Below are positions 1-10,230 of a stretch of 44,664 nt of DNA, piece after piece. The first letter of the stretch is position 1. The number at the start of each line of letters is the position of its first letter. Where the stretch lies: assembly GCA_021788105.1 (NCBI GenBank), contig JAJYKZ010000007.1:1-44664 (forward strand), in the 5' to 3' direction. The DNA is from a bacterium. Its GTDB lineage: Bacteria; Patescibacteriota; Minisyncoccia; Moranbacterales; UBA2206. A program made the translations under genes and the position numbers. The notes beneath the pieces are model-generated. The model ran no database searches. It saw only the letters and a program-made list of their open reading frames with translations, and was not told the DNA's origin.

Positions 1-210
1 GTCATGGGCACAATGGTTTTCTCGTTTCAGCGTCATGCTTCCATACTAGATGAAAACCATGCGGTTTTCAAACTTTCCTTAGTGGGCCTGCGGCAAGACC
101 GCAGGGAAATCCGCTACGCGTATTATATGAATCTTGGCGTTCCCTTGTCGGAGGTATGTAAAAAAACGATAAAGGGGAGGAAACCACATAAAAAATAAAG
201 CTGGCTCACG

Positions 211-253
211 GAGGGATGGTTGCGAAACAATTTGCGGCTTATCCCTCTTTTTT
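211..253 (+). terminator. Intrinsic terminator (GAGGGAT...ATCCCTC then TTTTTT)
   Basis: 7-bp outer stem plus inner GTTGC/GCGGC stem followed by a T run. Confidence 0.65.
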
Positions 254-410
254 ATTTCCTCCAACAGGCTTTTTTATTTATAAACCAACTCCATCGCTGT
301 GATTATTTAATAAGAGCTAGCAATTGTCTTGAATGACTAATGACCGTAACTGGATCCAATTCTCCCAGCCATTCAAATGTTCGAAAGCTGTCCTGCCAAG
401 CGCACAAATT

Positions 411-440
411 TTTAAAATCCATCGTTTGATGGATTTTAAA
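411..440. repeat. Perfect hairpin TTTAAAATCCATC-GTTT-GATGGATTTTAAA; possible bidirectional terminator
   Basis: 13-bp perfect inverted repeat with 4-nt loop read directly. Confidence 0.6.
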
Positions 441-608
441 ATTGTTCGCATTGGGGATTCGAACGGGCAGCAGCAAGACAATCCCGCTTAGCGGGAGCAG
501 TCGAGCGCCGTTGAATGCGAGCAAGTGCGAGCATTCAGCGCTGCCCAGGGCAAGGAGCGAAGCGACGCGGAAAATCCCTCAGAGCGCACAGCAATAAAAC
601 TGCAACTA

Positions 609-932
609 TTACTTAAATATATCCGGCACACTGGCTGTGCTAGACCGATACGCATTTTTCCGATCCTGAATCCTGGCAATCACCGCATCGAATTCGTTTT
701 TATTGAAAACTGTCCCGTTTTCTTGAGAGTTGATATAGGCCTGCTTGCGCGTTTCGCTCCAGGAAGGATTATAGACATAGGCGTAGCAGAGATAAATTCC
801 ATAACCCGCTTCGAGCAAAACCAAAAAAATCATAATCCATCTGCTTTTTTTCACCAGAAAACTTCCAGTTCTTTTTGCATACACTTTCCAGTCGCTCGCT
901 TTTATATTTTTCAGATCAAAATTAAGATTCAT
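609..932 (-). CDS. Small membrane protein at the end of the pilus operon
   Basis: 107 aa, one TM segment (IMIFLVLLEAGYGIYLCYAYV), overlaps the upstream pilO-like gene by 4 nt. Confidence 0.6.
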   Translation of the reverse strand: MNLNFDLKNIKASDWKVYAKRTGSFLVKKSRWIMIFLVLLEAGYGIYLCYAYVYNPSWSETRKQAYINSQENGTVFNKNEFDAVIARIQDRKNAYRSSTASVPDIFK

Positions 933-1612
933 TTTTTTAAATAAATTACCAGATCGATCGTCGAATTAAGTTCGGAAACTTGCGCGTTGTTGTTCTTATC
1001 CGACGGCAATGAAACCGTCGAGGCTGCGAACGGATCGAAACTTCCGGCCGGCTGATTAGCGTCCCCCGCATTATTTTTAGCCAGATTCACTCCGATAACA
1101 TTCACATAGTAATCCGCATTTTCCAATTTATCCAAAAATTTCACAAAACTCGGATAATCTCCCGCCAGTGTTATTTGCATCTGAAGATAATCCGCATAGG
1201 GCAGTTTGTTTCTTATGTCATCTTTAGGAATGTTTTTGGCGGCCGCCCCGGAGGCGCTATCGCTTTGATCATCCACCTTGAACTGAATCGAGTTGCCAGT
1301 GTTCTGCGCCAATGTTTCCATTTCTTTTATGAAATCTACGGCGCTGTTGGAATCAAGAAGAACATTCAAATCATTTTCCTTTTTTTGAAAAAGCGCGTAA
1401 TTCTGTTCGATGCTCGGAAGTTGCTGCATTCTCTGCTGGTTGATTTCATTATCCAGCTTTTTCTTTTCGATAGCATCCGAAGTTGATTTTATTTTATTGA
1501 CGAACGGAACGGCCGCAAAGAAAAACAAAAGCCCCAAAAACGCCGCGAAGCCTGCGATTGAGATCCATATGCTGTTTTTTTTCCAAAAACTTTTCATTGT
1601 TTTTTTAGGCAA
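929..1612 (-). CDS. pilO: Type IV pilus inner-membrane protein PilO-like
   Basis: N-terminal TM then coiled coil; position after PilM/PilN. Confidence 0.7.
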   Translation of the reverse strand: MPKKTMKSFWKKNSIWISIAGFAAFLGLLFFFAAVPFVNKIKSTSDAIEKKKLDNEINQQRMQQLPSIEQNYALFQKKENDLNVLLDSNSAVDFIKEMETLAQNTGNSIQFKVDDQSDSASGAAAKNIPKDDIRNKLPYADYLQMQITLAGDYPSFVKFLDKLENADYYVNVIGVNLAKNNAGDANQPAGSFDPFAASTVSLPSDKNNNAQVSELNSTIDLVIYLKK

Positions 1613-2142
1613 GAATCTTTTATGGAGAATTGGATTTGAAAATCGACATTCGTCTGGGAAACCAAATCGGAGATCGGCAAATTGACATTCTCAAAACAAT
1701 TTTCTCCGTCCAATTTTTCCTTGAACGCCATCAGTTCGTCCCGCGTGTCGGCATTGCCTGAAAGATACGCGTTATAATTCTGAGTCTTTATTCCGGTGAA
1801 TTTGATGCCGGGCAAAGCGAGCGAGTCTATCTTGCCGAAAAGATCAGGCCAATAGAACTGCCCTTTCTGGATTTTATCCACTACCGCCACCTGGCTGTTG
1901 ACCTCTTTCAATTCGCTGTCATATTGTTTCAACTGCGCATATTTTCCCGAATCGGCGGAATCCGATTCCAGAGAAGCGGTCTGCAAATCAGCTTTTAAAA
2001 TCGAATAGATGCTGAAAAGGGCCGCGAAAAGAATTATTATCATAAAAATCAGGCTGATTTCCCATTTGAAAACTTGGTGCAGCCGGCCTGTCCTTTTTAT
2101 CTCTTCTTTTTTGTATGCGGGGATAAGATTTAATTTAATCAT
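1594..2142 (-). CDS. pilN: Type IV pilus protein PilN-like
   Basis: MIKLNLIPAYKKEE N-terminus typical of PilN; single TM; operon context. Confidence 0.75.
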   Translation of the reverse strand: MIKLNLIPAYKKEEIKRTGRLHQVFKWEISLIFMIIILFAALFSIYSILKADLQTASLESDSADSGKYAQLKQYDSELKEVNSQVAVVDKIQKGQFYWPDLFGKIDSLALPGIKFTGIKTQNYNAYLSGNADTRDELMAFKEKLDGENCFENVNLPISDLVSQTNVDFQIQFSIKDSCLKKQ

Positions 2143-3208
2143 AATGCAGTCCTCTTATGGCCAAGCCCACGGCGGTCGAATAGCGCACGGAGCTCTCCTT
2201 GTTGACAATAGGCAGATTATTTCCAAAATTCAAATTGATCCATGGATTTCCCATATGAATTTCCTTGCCGAGCCTCTTGGCCAGATATGGAACCAGCCCT
2301 TTCAGGTTGGATCCTCCTCCGCAAAGAATTATTTTTTCTATTCCGGATGATTTTTTTGAAACTTCATTGTAAAAATCGATTGTTTTGGAAATTTCCGCGA
2401 TCAGATTTTCCAAAAGCGATTCTATGGAATCGAAAACGGGACTTCCCTGGTCGAAGTTATGAATGCCGTGGCTGACTTTTGTTTTTTCCGCTTCATTTTT
2501 GTCCAGTTTCAAATCCTTGGAAATGGCGTAATCAAGATTTTCCGAGGAAAAAGGAATGCTTGAAGTGAAATACGGAACTTCTCCTTCCGTTACGATAAGG
2601 CTGGTTCTTCGCGCGCCGATATCGACAATGAGCGCCGGGTCAAATTCTTCTTTTTTCATGAGGCTGCGCACCGTTGCAACCGATTCCAATTCCAAGCCGT
2701 ACACATCCAAACCGGATTTTTCCAAGACTTCCACCAGATCATCAACAATTTCTTTGGAAACGGCCACTGTCAGAACGCTTTGCTTTTCCGCTGCCGGATC
2801 GCTCTTCAAAAACTGCCAGTCAAAATATACATCTTCGATCGGCAGCGGAATATTGGCTTCCATTTCCCACTTGATCGCCTCGCCCGCTTCGGATTCGCTC
2901 ATCTTGGGAATATTTATTATGCGCAAAAAAGCTTTGGATTCCGGAATGGAACAGACGGCTTTTTTCGTATTGATCTTTTTGGGTCCGGATTTCCTGATCG
3001 CTTCCTTGATGGCGCCGGCAACTTTGTCCTTATTGACGATCCGGCCGTCTTCGATGTTTCCCAAAGGCATTTCCACGGAAGCGTAACTCCTGATCTTGTC
3101 TTCGCTTCCCTCCCGTTCCAGCTGAAAAACTTTGATCGACAAATCGCTCAGATCAAGTCCGAAAACTTTCGGATTAAAATTTATTATATTTTTATCGAGA
3201 AAACTCAT
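2135..3208 (-). CDS. pilM: Type IV pilus assembly ATPase-fold protein PilM
   Basis: GLDLSDLSIKVFQL, DIGARRTSLIV, LCGGGSNLKGL actin-like motifs. Confidence 0.88.
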   Translation of the reverse strand: MSFLDKNIINFNPKVFGLDLSDLSIKVFQLEREGSEDKIRSYASVEMPLGNIEDGRIVNKDKVAGAIKEAIRKSGPKKINTKKAVCSIPESKAFLRIINIPKMSESEAGEAIKWEMEANIPLPIEDVYFDWQFLKSDPAAEKQSVLTVAVSKEIVDDLVEVLEKSGLDVYGLELESVATVRSLMKKEEFDPALIVDIGARRTSLIVTEGEVPYFTSSIPFSSENLDYAISKDLKLDKNEAEKTKVSHGIHNFDQGSPVFDSIESLLENLIAEISKTIDFYNEVSKKSSGIEKIILCGGGSNLKGLVPYLAKRLGKEIHMGNPWINLNFGNNLPIVNKESSVRYSTAVGLAIRGLHYD

Positions 3209-3218
3209 AACATTTATA

Positions 3219-4712
3219 TTATAACTCTTTCCAGAGATCTATGGAATATTGCGTTCCGGTTGGAAAGTACGGCGGCGGACAATACAGAAGATTATTGTTG
3301 AAATTATAATAGCGGACCGCGAAGCCGTTGTTGCCATGTTCGAAATACGGCTCGAGATAGGAAACTATTGCGCCGTTGAAAGTCAAGGAATTTTTTCCGC
3401 TGAAGCCATTGTCATTGATGCCGACCGTTCCCGTCTGAGCCAGAAGCGCCGCATCGACGACATAATTATCCGGACAGCTTCCCAACACGCGGACATCCCG
3501 TTGCGCCACCAGTCCGAGCATGTTATTGCAGTCGTAAGAAGCGTAAGTGAGATTGGAATTGCTCGAACCGATATAAATATCCGCCTGAGTTCCGCCGCCT
3601 GACAAATTGGCCGCGGCGATTGTCACCTTTTTGCCGTTAATCGTTCCGTCGACCCAAGCGTTATTCTCCACGAAAATAATTCCGTTGTTCGGAATGGGAT
3701 AATTGCTGGCACAGGATCCGCTGCAACTGTTGCAAGTTCCTCCGCCGCTCGTCGCGTAATATTTGCTGATGGCGTGCGTATTGCTGTTGGCCGACTTGAC
3801 CGTGCAAATATCAAAAGTTCCGTCGCTGTTCAAAAAAATTGTCCTGCCCAATCCGCTGGAATCGAAATAGGTGCCTGCGGCTTGCGCCTGATTTTTCATA
3901 TTGGCCAGGTCGGCTGTAACGCCGGTGAAACTGACAGCCGGAGCGGGAAAAGTCCGTCCCCCGGCAAAAACATCAGGACGGTCCGGCACCGTACCGGCCG
4001 GCCAAGGATAGGTTGGCGCGTTAGGATCGGCCGGATTGACAGTCGTATGCACGCCGAACTGCAAAGTATTTCCTCCCCAAGTCGGATCATTGAAAGATGC
4101 CGGCAAGGCGCTGACCGTATTATAAGCATGTCCGTCGAAACGTATTCCATAATTGGAAAACACTTTGCCATAAACCGTCGCTTGGCTGCCGAAATTCATA
4201 AAGCTGTTGGATAAAAATAAATATTCGCTCCACGACGGCCGGCGAAATCTGACTTGGATCTCCCGCTTCACATTTTGTATTATGCCGGCAGAAGTTACAG
4301 TGACAATTGTCGATCCCGGATCCGGTTTTTGGACATTGATAACATATTGCCCGCCGCCGAAATCCGCTTGATAGGGACTGCCGATTCCCAGCGGACCGGG
4401 ATTGGTGCTGTCCCAAAAATCCTGGATCTGCTGGGCTGTCTTGCCGGCCGTTTCATGCGCCAGATACCAGCGATAAAAATCAATGCCGGCTTCGGCGATC
4501 TGGAAAGACTGCTCCCTTTCCGCCTGATTGAAACTGTATTTCAATTGCGAAACGATATAGGCGATCAGCGAAGTGAAAATAATCGACACAATGAGCATTA
4601 TCACCAGGACATAAACCAAAGCCGAACCGGCTTGTTTTTGTTTTTTCACAAACCGGAAAAACAAGTTTGGATTTTTTTCATTTGATTTTTTATTTTCTTC
4701 CTTCATATCCAT
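3219..4712 (-). CDS. PilX/prepilin-like pilus-associated protein
   Basis: N-terminal GSALVYVLVIMLIVSIIFTSLIAYIV hydrophobic segment plus QAEREQSFQIAEAGIDFYRW. Confidence 0.6.
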   Translation of the reverse strand: MDMKEENKKSNEKNPNLFFRFVKKQKQAGSALVYVLVIMLIVSIIFTSLIAYIVSQLKYSFNQAEREQSFQIAEAGIDFYRWYLAHETAGKTAQQIQDFWDSTNPGPLGIGSPYQADFGGGQYVINVQKPDPGSTIVTVTSAGIIQNVKREIQVRFRRPSWSEYLFLSNSFMNFGSQATVYGKVFSNYGIRFDGHAYNTVSALPASFNDPTWGGNTLQFGVHTTVNPADPNAPTYPWPAGTVPDRPDVFAGGRTFPAPAVSFTGVTADLANMKNQAQAAGTYFDSSGLGRTIFLNSDGTFDICTVKSANSNTHAISKYYATSGGGTCNSCSGSCASNYPIPNNGIIFVENNAWVDGTINGKKVTIAAANLSGGGTQADIYIGSSNSNLTYASYDCNNMLGLVAQRDVRVLGSCPDNYVVDAALLAQTGTVGINDNGFSGKNSLTFNGAIVSYLEPYFEHGNNGFAVRYYNFNNNLLYCPPPYFPTGTQYSIDLWKEL

Positions 4713-4728
4713 TTTAAAAATATAAAAA

Positions 4729-5370
4729 CTATTGGGCCTGATTATTGTCGTTCAGATTGCGCAACTCCGCGAAAGATTGCAGTTCGATATTGTCGGGCGC
4801 CCGATTGGGATCGATGTTTATGTAGAGATGAACCTTGATCAAACGGATGTCGGAAACTGAAGCCGGAACAGGCAGGGGATTTTGACCGGATCCGCCGGCA
4901 TAAGTATTGTCGTAATAATAAAAAACGGGGGAATTGGAATCATTCACGATGTGATCCGCCAGCGTAATTGTTTGCTGGTCGCCGGAAGGGTAAGCAACCG
5001 GCATCGTATCGGTCGGAGCGGTTATTCCCATAAGAATATCCTGCCCGCTTTTATAGAAATGGAGCCGTTCCACTTTTCCGTCATTGTTGTAATCGGAATA
5101 TAAGACCAAATCGTTGTCATTGGCAGAAACAATAGGATAGGATCCGTTGTCCGATTGGCTCGCTTCTCTTATGTAGTCCAGGATTTTATTCATGGTTTGC
5201 GAAACTTCGCTGGTTGATTGCCCCATTTCCAGACTGAAGCTGTTCGCCTGCCAAGCATGGGTAAACAGAAGCGTTGCCCCGATCATTCCCAATGTAAAAA
5301 TTCCGATCGCCACGATCATTTCTATAATAGTCATTCCGGAATATTTTTTCGATTTATTTTTTTTCATCAT
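4729..5370 (-). CDS. Prepilin-type N-terminal methylation protein
   Basis: GMTIIEMIVAIGIFTLGMIGATLLF class III signal peptide. Confidence 0.75.
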   Translation of the reverse strand: MMKKNKSKKYSGMTIIEMIVAIGIFTLGMIGATLLFTHAWQANSFSLEMGQSTSEVSQTMNKILDYIREASQSDNGSYPIVSANDNDLVLYSDYNNDGKVERLHFYKSGQDILMGITAPTDTMPVAYPSGDQQTITLADHIVNDSNSPVFYYYDNTYAGGSGQNPLPVPASVSDIRLIKVHLYINIDPNRAPDNIELQSFAELRNLNDNNQAQ

Positions 5371-6749
5371 GATGCGGTTAGGGAAACTGACATTTGTTTC
5401 AGCTGGTTGGAATTTATCGTCACTTGCGAATCATTCTCCGTATAGCCGCCGGCAGTCACTTTCAAAGTATAAGTTCCGGCCGGCAAAGCGTTCGCGTCCG
5501 TCGGAAAATATGCTGTTCCCGTGCCGGAAGCCGTCACCGTCTGGTCATAACCGGAGCCATTGGAAAGTTCCACGCCCGCGCCCGCCAGCGGCGGATTGCC
5601 CGTATCATTTTTTGTAACTTTTACCAGAAGCGAAGTCTGATTGACATCGGCCAGTTTCGCTTTCACGGCCATATTTTGATTGGAAAAAAGAGAAAACGGA
5701 GAAACCGGATCGGTATCAATCAAAACATAACCGGTCACCGACGGAGAAAGCGCCACTGTGTATTGCCCCGGACTGACCGACCCGAAATTTTTTTCCCCGT
5801 TTGAATCCGTCTGAGCGTCAGTATCCAGATTATAAACAGGCTGGGGAAGAATCCCGGTGCTGGGATCGCCGATCGTGTTTCCAAGTATCCGTCCGCCCGT
5901 AATGTGAAAACTGATATTCGGAATGGACGCAGTTCCCAGATAGTCCGTCGTGTCCACCGCAAGATTGGCCAGCTGGTCCTGGACTATATTTACCACATTG
6001 GTAGATCCGACAATGACCGACCCGTCGACATCGACCGGATTGTAACTTGTTGCCGGATACGGCGGCATCGTACTGACATTTTCATAACCGGATTTGGCAA
6101 GCGTTATATGATATTTTTGGATGGAATTTTTAACATTGTTTCCCATTAAAATTGCATGTCCGGTATTGTCGGTCTGGACGGTCGTGTCCAAACCGATGTC
6201 GCTGTTTGTCACGCGGACCGTCGAATCGGGAATGCCGGTTCCTCCCGGCTGGTCGCTGAAAACATTTATCATCAGAATGCCATCACTGGGATTCGCCACC
6301 TCCAAACCGGGAGGCGCAAAAATGGATTGCGCTTGGACATTTTCCTGTTTGTTGTTCCAATACACGGTTACCGTTACTTTTTTATAGTCTTCCGGAATGG
6401 GATCGGTGCCGGCCGAATACAGTCCGTCAAACGGATCGTCGACATATTCGACATTCGTCGCAATCTGATATTGGCTGGCATTTTCCGCCACATCTTCTTC
6501 CGAAGGAATATTTCCCGAAATCTCGCCCGTAGTCGTGCCGATGTCGTTGTAATTCAAATTCCTGATAATTTCCATTTTTTCATTGGCCGCCGCGACCGCG
6601 CCCAAACGATTCTTCGCGTCAATGACATATTTCAATCCGACGGAATAGGTCCGGTAAAAAGTCAAAGCGATGACAGAAAAAATAAAAAGCATCACCAGCG
6701 CTTCGATCAAAGTAAAACCTTTTGCATTTTGTATTTTTTTAAAATTCAC
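5367..6749 (-). CDS. Prepilin-type protein with carboxypeptidase-regulatory-like (Ig-fold) repeats
   Basis: KGFTLIEALVMLFIFSVIALTFYRTYSVG plus repeats such as GTYTLKVTAGGYTENDSQVTI. Confidence 0.72.
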   Translation of the reverse strand: MNFKKIQNAKGFTLIEALVMLFIFSVIALTFYRTYSVGLKYVIDAKNRLGAVAAANEKMEIIRNLNYNDIGTTTGEISGNIPSEEDVAENASQYQIATNVEYVDDPFDGLYSAGTDPIPEDYKKVTVTVYWNNKQENVQAQSIFAPPGLEVANPSDGILMINVFSDQPGGTGIPDSTVRVTNSDIGLDTTVQTDNTGHAILMGNNVKNSIQKYHITLAKSGYENVSTMPPYPATSYNPVDVDGSVIVGSTNVVNIVQDQLANLAVDTTDYLGTASIPNISFHITGGRILGNTIGDPSTGILPQPVYNLDTDAQTDSNGEKNFGSVSPGQYTVALSPSVTGYVLIDTDPVSPFSLFSNQNMAVKAKLADVNQTSLLVKVTKNDTGNPPLAGAGVELSNGSGYDQTVTASGTGTAYFPTDANALPAGTYTLKVTAGGYTENDSQVTINSNQLKQMSVSLTAS

Positions 6750-6836
6750 AATGATTTATATTTTTTAATTTCCAAATGTTTTAAAATTCAAGCATTTGGA
6801 TTTATTTAAAAATCAGAAACTAAAAAATTAAAAATT

Positions 6837-8057
6837 CTATTGTATATTCTGCATCACGCTGTAGATCGGCTGCAGGATTGAAATGGCGAAAAATCCCACT
6901 GCGCTTCCGATGATCAGCATCAAAACCGGCTCGATGATTGAAGACATATTTTTGGTAAGCTGATTGACTTCGCCTTCATAAAATTCCGCCAGCTTCAGCA
7001 GGATGTCCTCAGTTTTTCCTGTTTCCTCTCCCACCTCGATCATTTGCGGAACCAGGATCGGAAAAATTTTCTTTTCTTCGTAAATAATTTTTGAAAGCGG
7101 GATTCCTTTTTGGACGTTGTCCGCCGCTTTTTGCAAAGCTTCTTTATAATAAAAATTGGTCAGCGTCCGGGAAAGAATCTTAAGTGTTTCAACGACCGGC
7201 AATCCGCTCTTGATCAAAGAGCTGTAGATTCTGGCAAACCGCGCGCAGTTCAGTTTGATCACGATGTCTTTCACAACCGGAATATTGACCATCAGAAACC
7301 CGGCCGCTCTTCTGCCGGAATAGGTAGTGGAAAAAATTTTTATCGCGACGATCAAAATGGCCAGCCCCGGAATCAAAAACATCCAGTCATTGCGCATGAA
7401 GCTGCTGGTAGCGATTATGAATTTGGTCGATGCCGGAAGGTTGGCATTAAGATCGCTGAAAACCGAAACCAGTTCCGGCACGACATAAATCATCATTACA
7501 ATTCCAATCAGAACCATCGCAACCAGAATGACCGTCGGATATACCATCGCTCCTTTCACTTTCTGGGAAAGGTCGTGTTCTTTTTCGAGCTGTTCCGCCA
7601 AAATCTGAAGCACCTCTTCCAAATTGCCGCCGGACTCGCCCACCCGGATCATATTCACGAAAAGCTCGTCGAAAATCGCCGGATATTTTGCCATTCCGTC
7701 GCTCAAAGCGCTGCCGGTCTGGATGTCTTCATAAATATTTTTCAATATTTTTTTAAAGCGCTTGTTCTGGGTTTGATCCGTCAGATTGAGCAGCGCGCGG
7801 GAAAGCGGCAACCCGGAAGAAATCATTACGCTCAGGTTGCGCGCGAACATCATTTTTTCGCTGACCGGAATGCTGAAAAGCCGGTTCAGAAATCTTATTT
7901 CGGCCTTATTTTTTCCGTCTTCCTTGATTTCCTTGAAAGAAGTCAGGACAAAACCGTCCAACCGCAGCTGGCCGGCCAAATCCCGCTCGTCTTTCACTTT
8001 CAGTTCTCCGCTTTTCGTTTCTCCCGAATAGCTTTTGGCAGTATAAAATACCTGCAT
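6837..8057 (-). CDS. pilC: Type II secretion/type IV pilus platform protein PilC/GspF
   Basis: FARNLSVMISSGLPLSRAL and IRVGESGGNLEEVL GspF motifs. Confidence 0.92.
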   Translation of the reverse strand: MQVFYTAKSYSGETKSGELKVKDERDLAGQLRLDGFVLTSFKEIKEDGKNKAEIRFLNRLFSIPVSEKMMFARNLSVMISSGLPLSRALLNLTDQTQNKRFKKILKNIYEDIQTGSALSDGMAKYPAIFDELFVNMIRVGESGGNLEEVLQILAEQLEKEHDLSQKVKGAMVYPTVILVAMVLIGIVMMIYVVPELVSVFSDLNANLPASTKFIIATSSFMRNDWMFLIPGLAILIVAIKIFSTTYSGRRAAGFLMVNIPVVKDIVIKLNCARFARIYSSLIKSGLPVVETLKILSRTLTNFYYKEALQKAADNVQKGIPLSKIIYEEKKIFPILVPQMIEVGEETGKTEDILLKLAEFYEGEVNQLTKNMSSIIEPVLMLIIGSAVGFFAISILQPIYSVMQNIQ

Positions 8058-8061
8058 AAAT

Positions 8062-9804
8062 TTATTCTTTGGTCACTCTTAATATTTCTTCGACTGAAGT
8101 TATTCCCTGCGCCGCTTTCAAAAATCCGTCTTCAACCATCGCCACCATTCCCTTTTCCCTGGCTTTTTTTTCTATTTCTTCCGTAGTCGCCCGCTGGGAA
8201 ATCATTCTTTGGATATCATCATCCGCTTCCAGCACTTCGAATATTCCGATGCGGCCGTGATATCCTTCGTGATTGCACTGGTCGCAACCGGAAGCTTTAT
8301 AGAATTTCAAATCCCCCCATTTGTCTCCGGATTTTAATTTTAAAATTTCATTTTCTTTCATCGCTTTCAAAATTTCTTCCGTATCGTAATTTTCCGCCAA
8401 ACTTTTCGCCTCTTTCGCGCTGAGCTGATATTCTTTTTTGCATTCCTGGCAAAGTTTGCGGACCAAGCGCTGGGCGATCACCACATTGATCGTTGAAGCC
8501 AGAAGAAAAGGTTCGGCGCCCATGTCGATAAGCCTCGGCAGAGTTCCGGCCGCGCTGTTGGTATGCAAAGTGGACAAAACCAGATGTCCGGTCATCGCCG
8601 CCTGAATAGCCATTTCCATCGTTTCTTTGTCGCGAATTTCTCCAACCATTATAATGTCCGGATCCTGGCGGAGAAGCGCGCGCAACCCGGCCGCAAACGT
8701 CAGGCCGACTTTGGGGAAAATTTGCGTCTGATTGATGCGAGGCATCCGATATTCCACCGGATCCTCCACTGTGCTGATATTGACGTCCGGCGTATTTAAA
8801 ATATCCATTATGGTATAAAGCGTCGTGGTTTTTCCCGAACCGGTCGGGCCGGTTACCAAAACCATTCCGTTGGGTTTTTTTATTTCGCGATGGATTATCT
8901 CCAATCCTTTGCCGGTAAGCCCCATCGCTTCAAGCGTCAGGCCCTTGGAAGATTCATTGAGCACGCGCATTACGATTTTTTCTCCGTCGAAAATCGGCAG
9001 GATGCTGACGCGGAAAGAAATTTTTTCTCCGTCTTTTTCTATTTTAAACCGTCCGTCCTGCGGAACGCGATGTTCATCCAGTTTGAGATTGGACAAAACT
9101 TTGATTCTGGCAATAATTCCGTCTTTAATTTGTTTCGGCAGAGTCATCGCGTCATGCAAAATGCCGTCGATGCGGTAACGCACCCGCACTTCCTTCTCGT
9201 CCGGTTCGATGTGGATGTCGCTCGCTCCCTGCAAAATCGCGTGCTTGATCAGCGTATCGACAATCCGGATGACCGGCAGGCCTTCAGCCATCTTTTTCAA
9301 ATCTTCTTGATTTTCTTCTTCGCCCGCTTCTTCAGAACTTTTCTGAATGATGTCTCCGAATTCCGCTTTCAAGCTTTTTTCATATTGCCTGAGAGCGTCT
9401 TCCATGCTTTCTTCCGAAGTGAGGCAAGTCACGATTTTCAATCCGGTTTTTTTGCGGATGAAATCGATCGTCTGGATGTCTTCCGGATTAAGCATTGCCA
9501 CTTTCAGTTCTTTCCGGTTTTTTTCAAAAGCGATAATTTTGAATTTCTTGGCGATCGGTTCGGGAATGATCTGCAAAATGTCTTGCGGAATCATTTCTTT
9601 GGACAGATCGATGAATGGCACTCCCAAAATATAGGCGTAGAGCTCGCGCAATTTTGCTTCCTCGATCAATTTTTGAGACAACAGGACATCTCCCAGTTTT
9701 TTCTTCCGGCTTTCGGCTTCCGCATAGGCGGCTTCCAACTTTTCTTTGCCGATCACTCCCGAATCCAGAATAAAATTTTTCAATTGTCCGTTCTCTATTC
9801 TCAT
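8062..9804 (-). CDS. pilB: Type IV pilus assembly ATPase PilB/GspE
   Basis: Walker A GPTGSGKTTTLYT, VGEIRDKETMEMAIQAAMTGHLVLSTLHTN, CxxC zinc site. Confidence 0.95.
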   Translation of the reverse strand: MRIENGQLKNFILDSGVIGKEKLEAAYAEAESRKKKLGDVLLSQKLIEEAKLRELYAYILGVPFIDLSKEMIPQDILQIIPEPIAKKFKIIAFEKNRKELKVAMLNPEDIQTIDFIRKKTGLKIVTCLTSEESMEDALRQYEKSLKAEFGDIIQKSSEEAGEEENQEDLKKMAEGLPVIRIVDTLIKHAILQGASDIHIEPDEKEVRVRYRIDGILHDAMTLPKQIKDGIIARIKVLSNLKLDEHRVPQDGRFKIEKDGEKISFRVSILPIFDGEKIVMRVLNESSKGLTLEAMGLTGKGLEIIHREIKKPNGMVLVTGPTGSGKTTTLYTIMDILNTPDVNISTVEDPVEYRMPRINQTQIFPKVGLTFAAGLRALLRQDPDIIMVGEIRDKETMEMAIQAAMTGHLVLSTLHTNSAAGTLPRLIDMGAEPFLLASTINVVIAQRLVRKLCQECKKEYQLSAKEAKSLAENYDTEEILKAMKENEILKLKSGDKWGDLKFYKASGCDQCNHEGYHGRIGIFEVLEADDDIQRMISQRATTEEIEKKAREKGMVAMVEDGFLKAAQGITSVEEILRVTKE

Positions 9805-10178
9805 ATTCTTTGCATTGACAAAGTCTCTTTTATTTTTTTAACTATCTCTTCCAATTTATAATCCGACTTGACCAGATATGTGCTGGCGCCGGCTTCAAGC
9901 GCCTTTTCCACATCTTCCGGACTTTCCAAATTCGTAAAAAGAATAACCGGGATGTGCTTTGTCCGTCCGTCTTTTTTAATTCCGGCCAAAACTTCATAGC
10001 CGTCCTTTTTCGGCAAGACTATGTCCAGCAAAACCAGATCGGGATTGCCGCTCTGCGCCAGCTCCAAACCCTTTTCCCCGTCGGTCGCGCTGGCCACTTC
10101 AAAATTTTCCGCCATCAAAAATTCCTTGAGAGCGTTCTGCAGGGTTATTTCATCTTCGATAATTAAAATTTTTGACAT
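9801..10178 (-). CDS. Stand-alone response regulator (REC domain)
   Basis: ILIIEDE, LVLLDIVLPKKDGYEV, PVILFTNL, YLVKSDY. Confidence 0.9.
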   Translation of the reverse strand: MSKILIIEDEITLQNALKEFLMAENFEVASATDGEKGLELAQSGNPDLVLLDIVLPKKDGYEVLAGIKKDGRTKHIPVILFTNLESPEDVEKALEAGASTYLVKSDYKLEEIVKKIKETLSMQRI

Positions 10179-10230
10179 AATTTAACTGATTCCTAAAAAC
10201 ATTCCGGCCATTTCGCTAATCGCCGGCCGG

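Noticed and set aside
180-253. RNase P RNA 3' end (GCGGCTTA)
   Set aside because: The ACAGAA core motif and other conserved regions are missing; the terminal stem is purely local.
445-470. tRNA 3' half (GGGGATTCGAAC)
   Set aside because: No acceptor partner or anticodon arm could be built around it.
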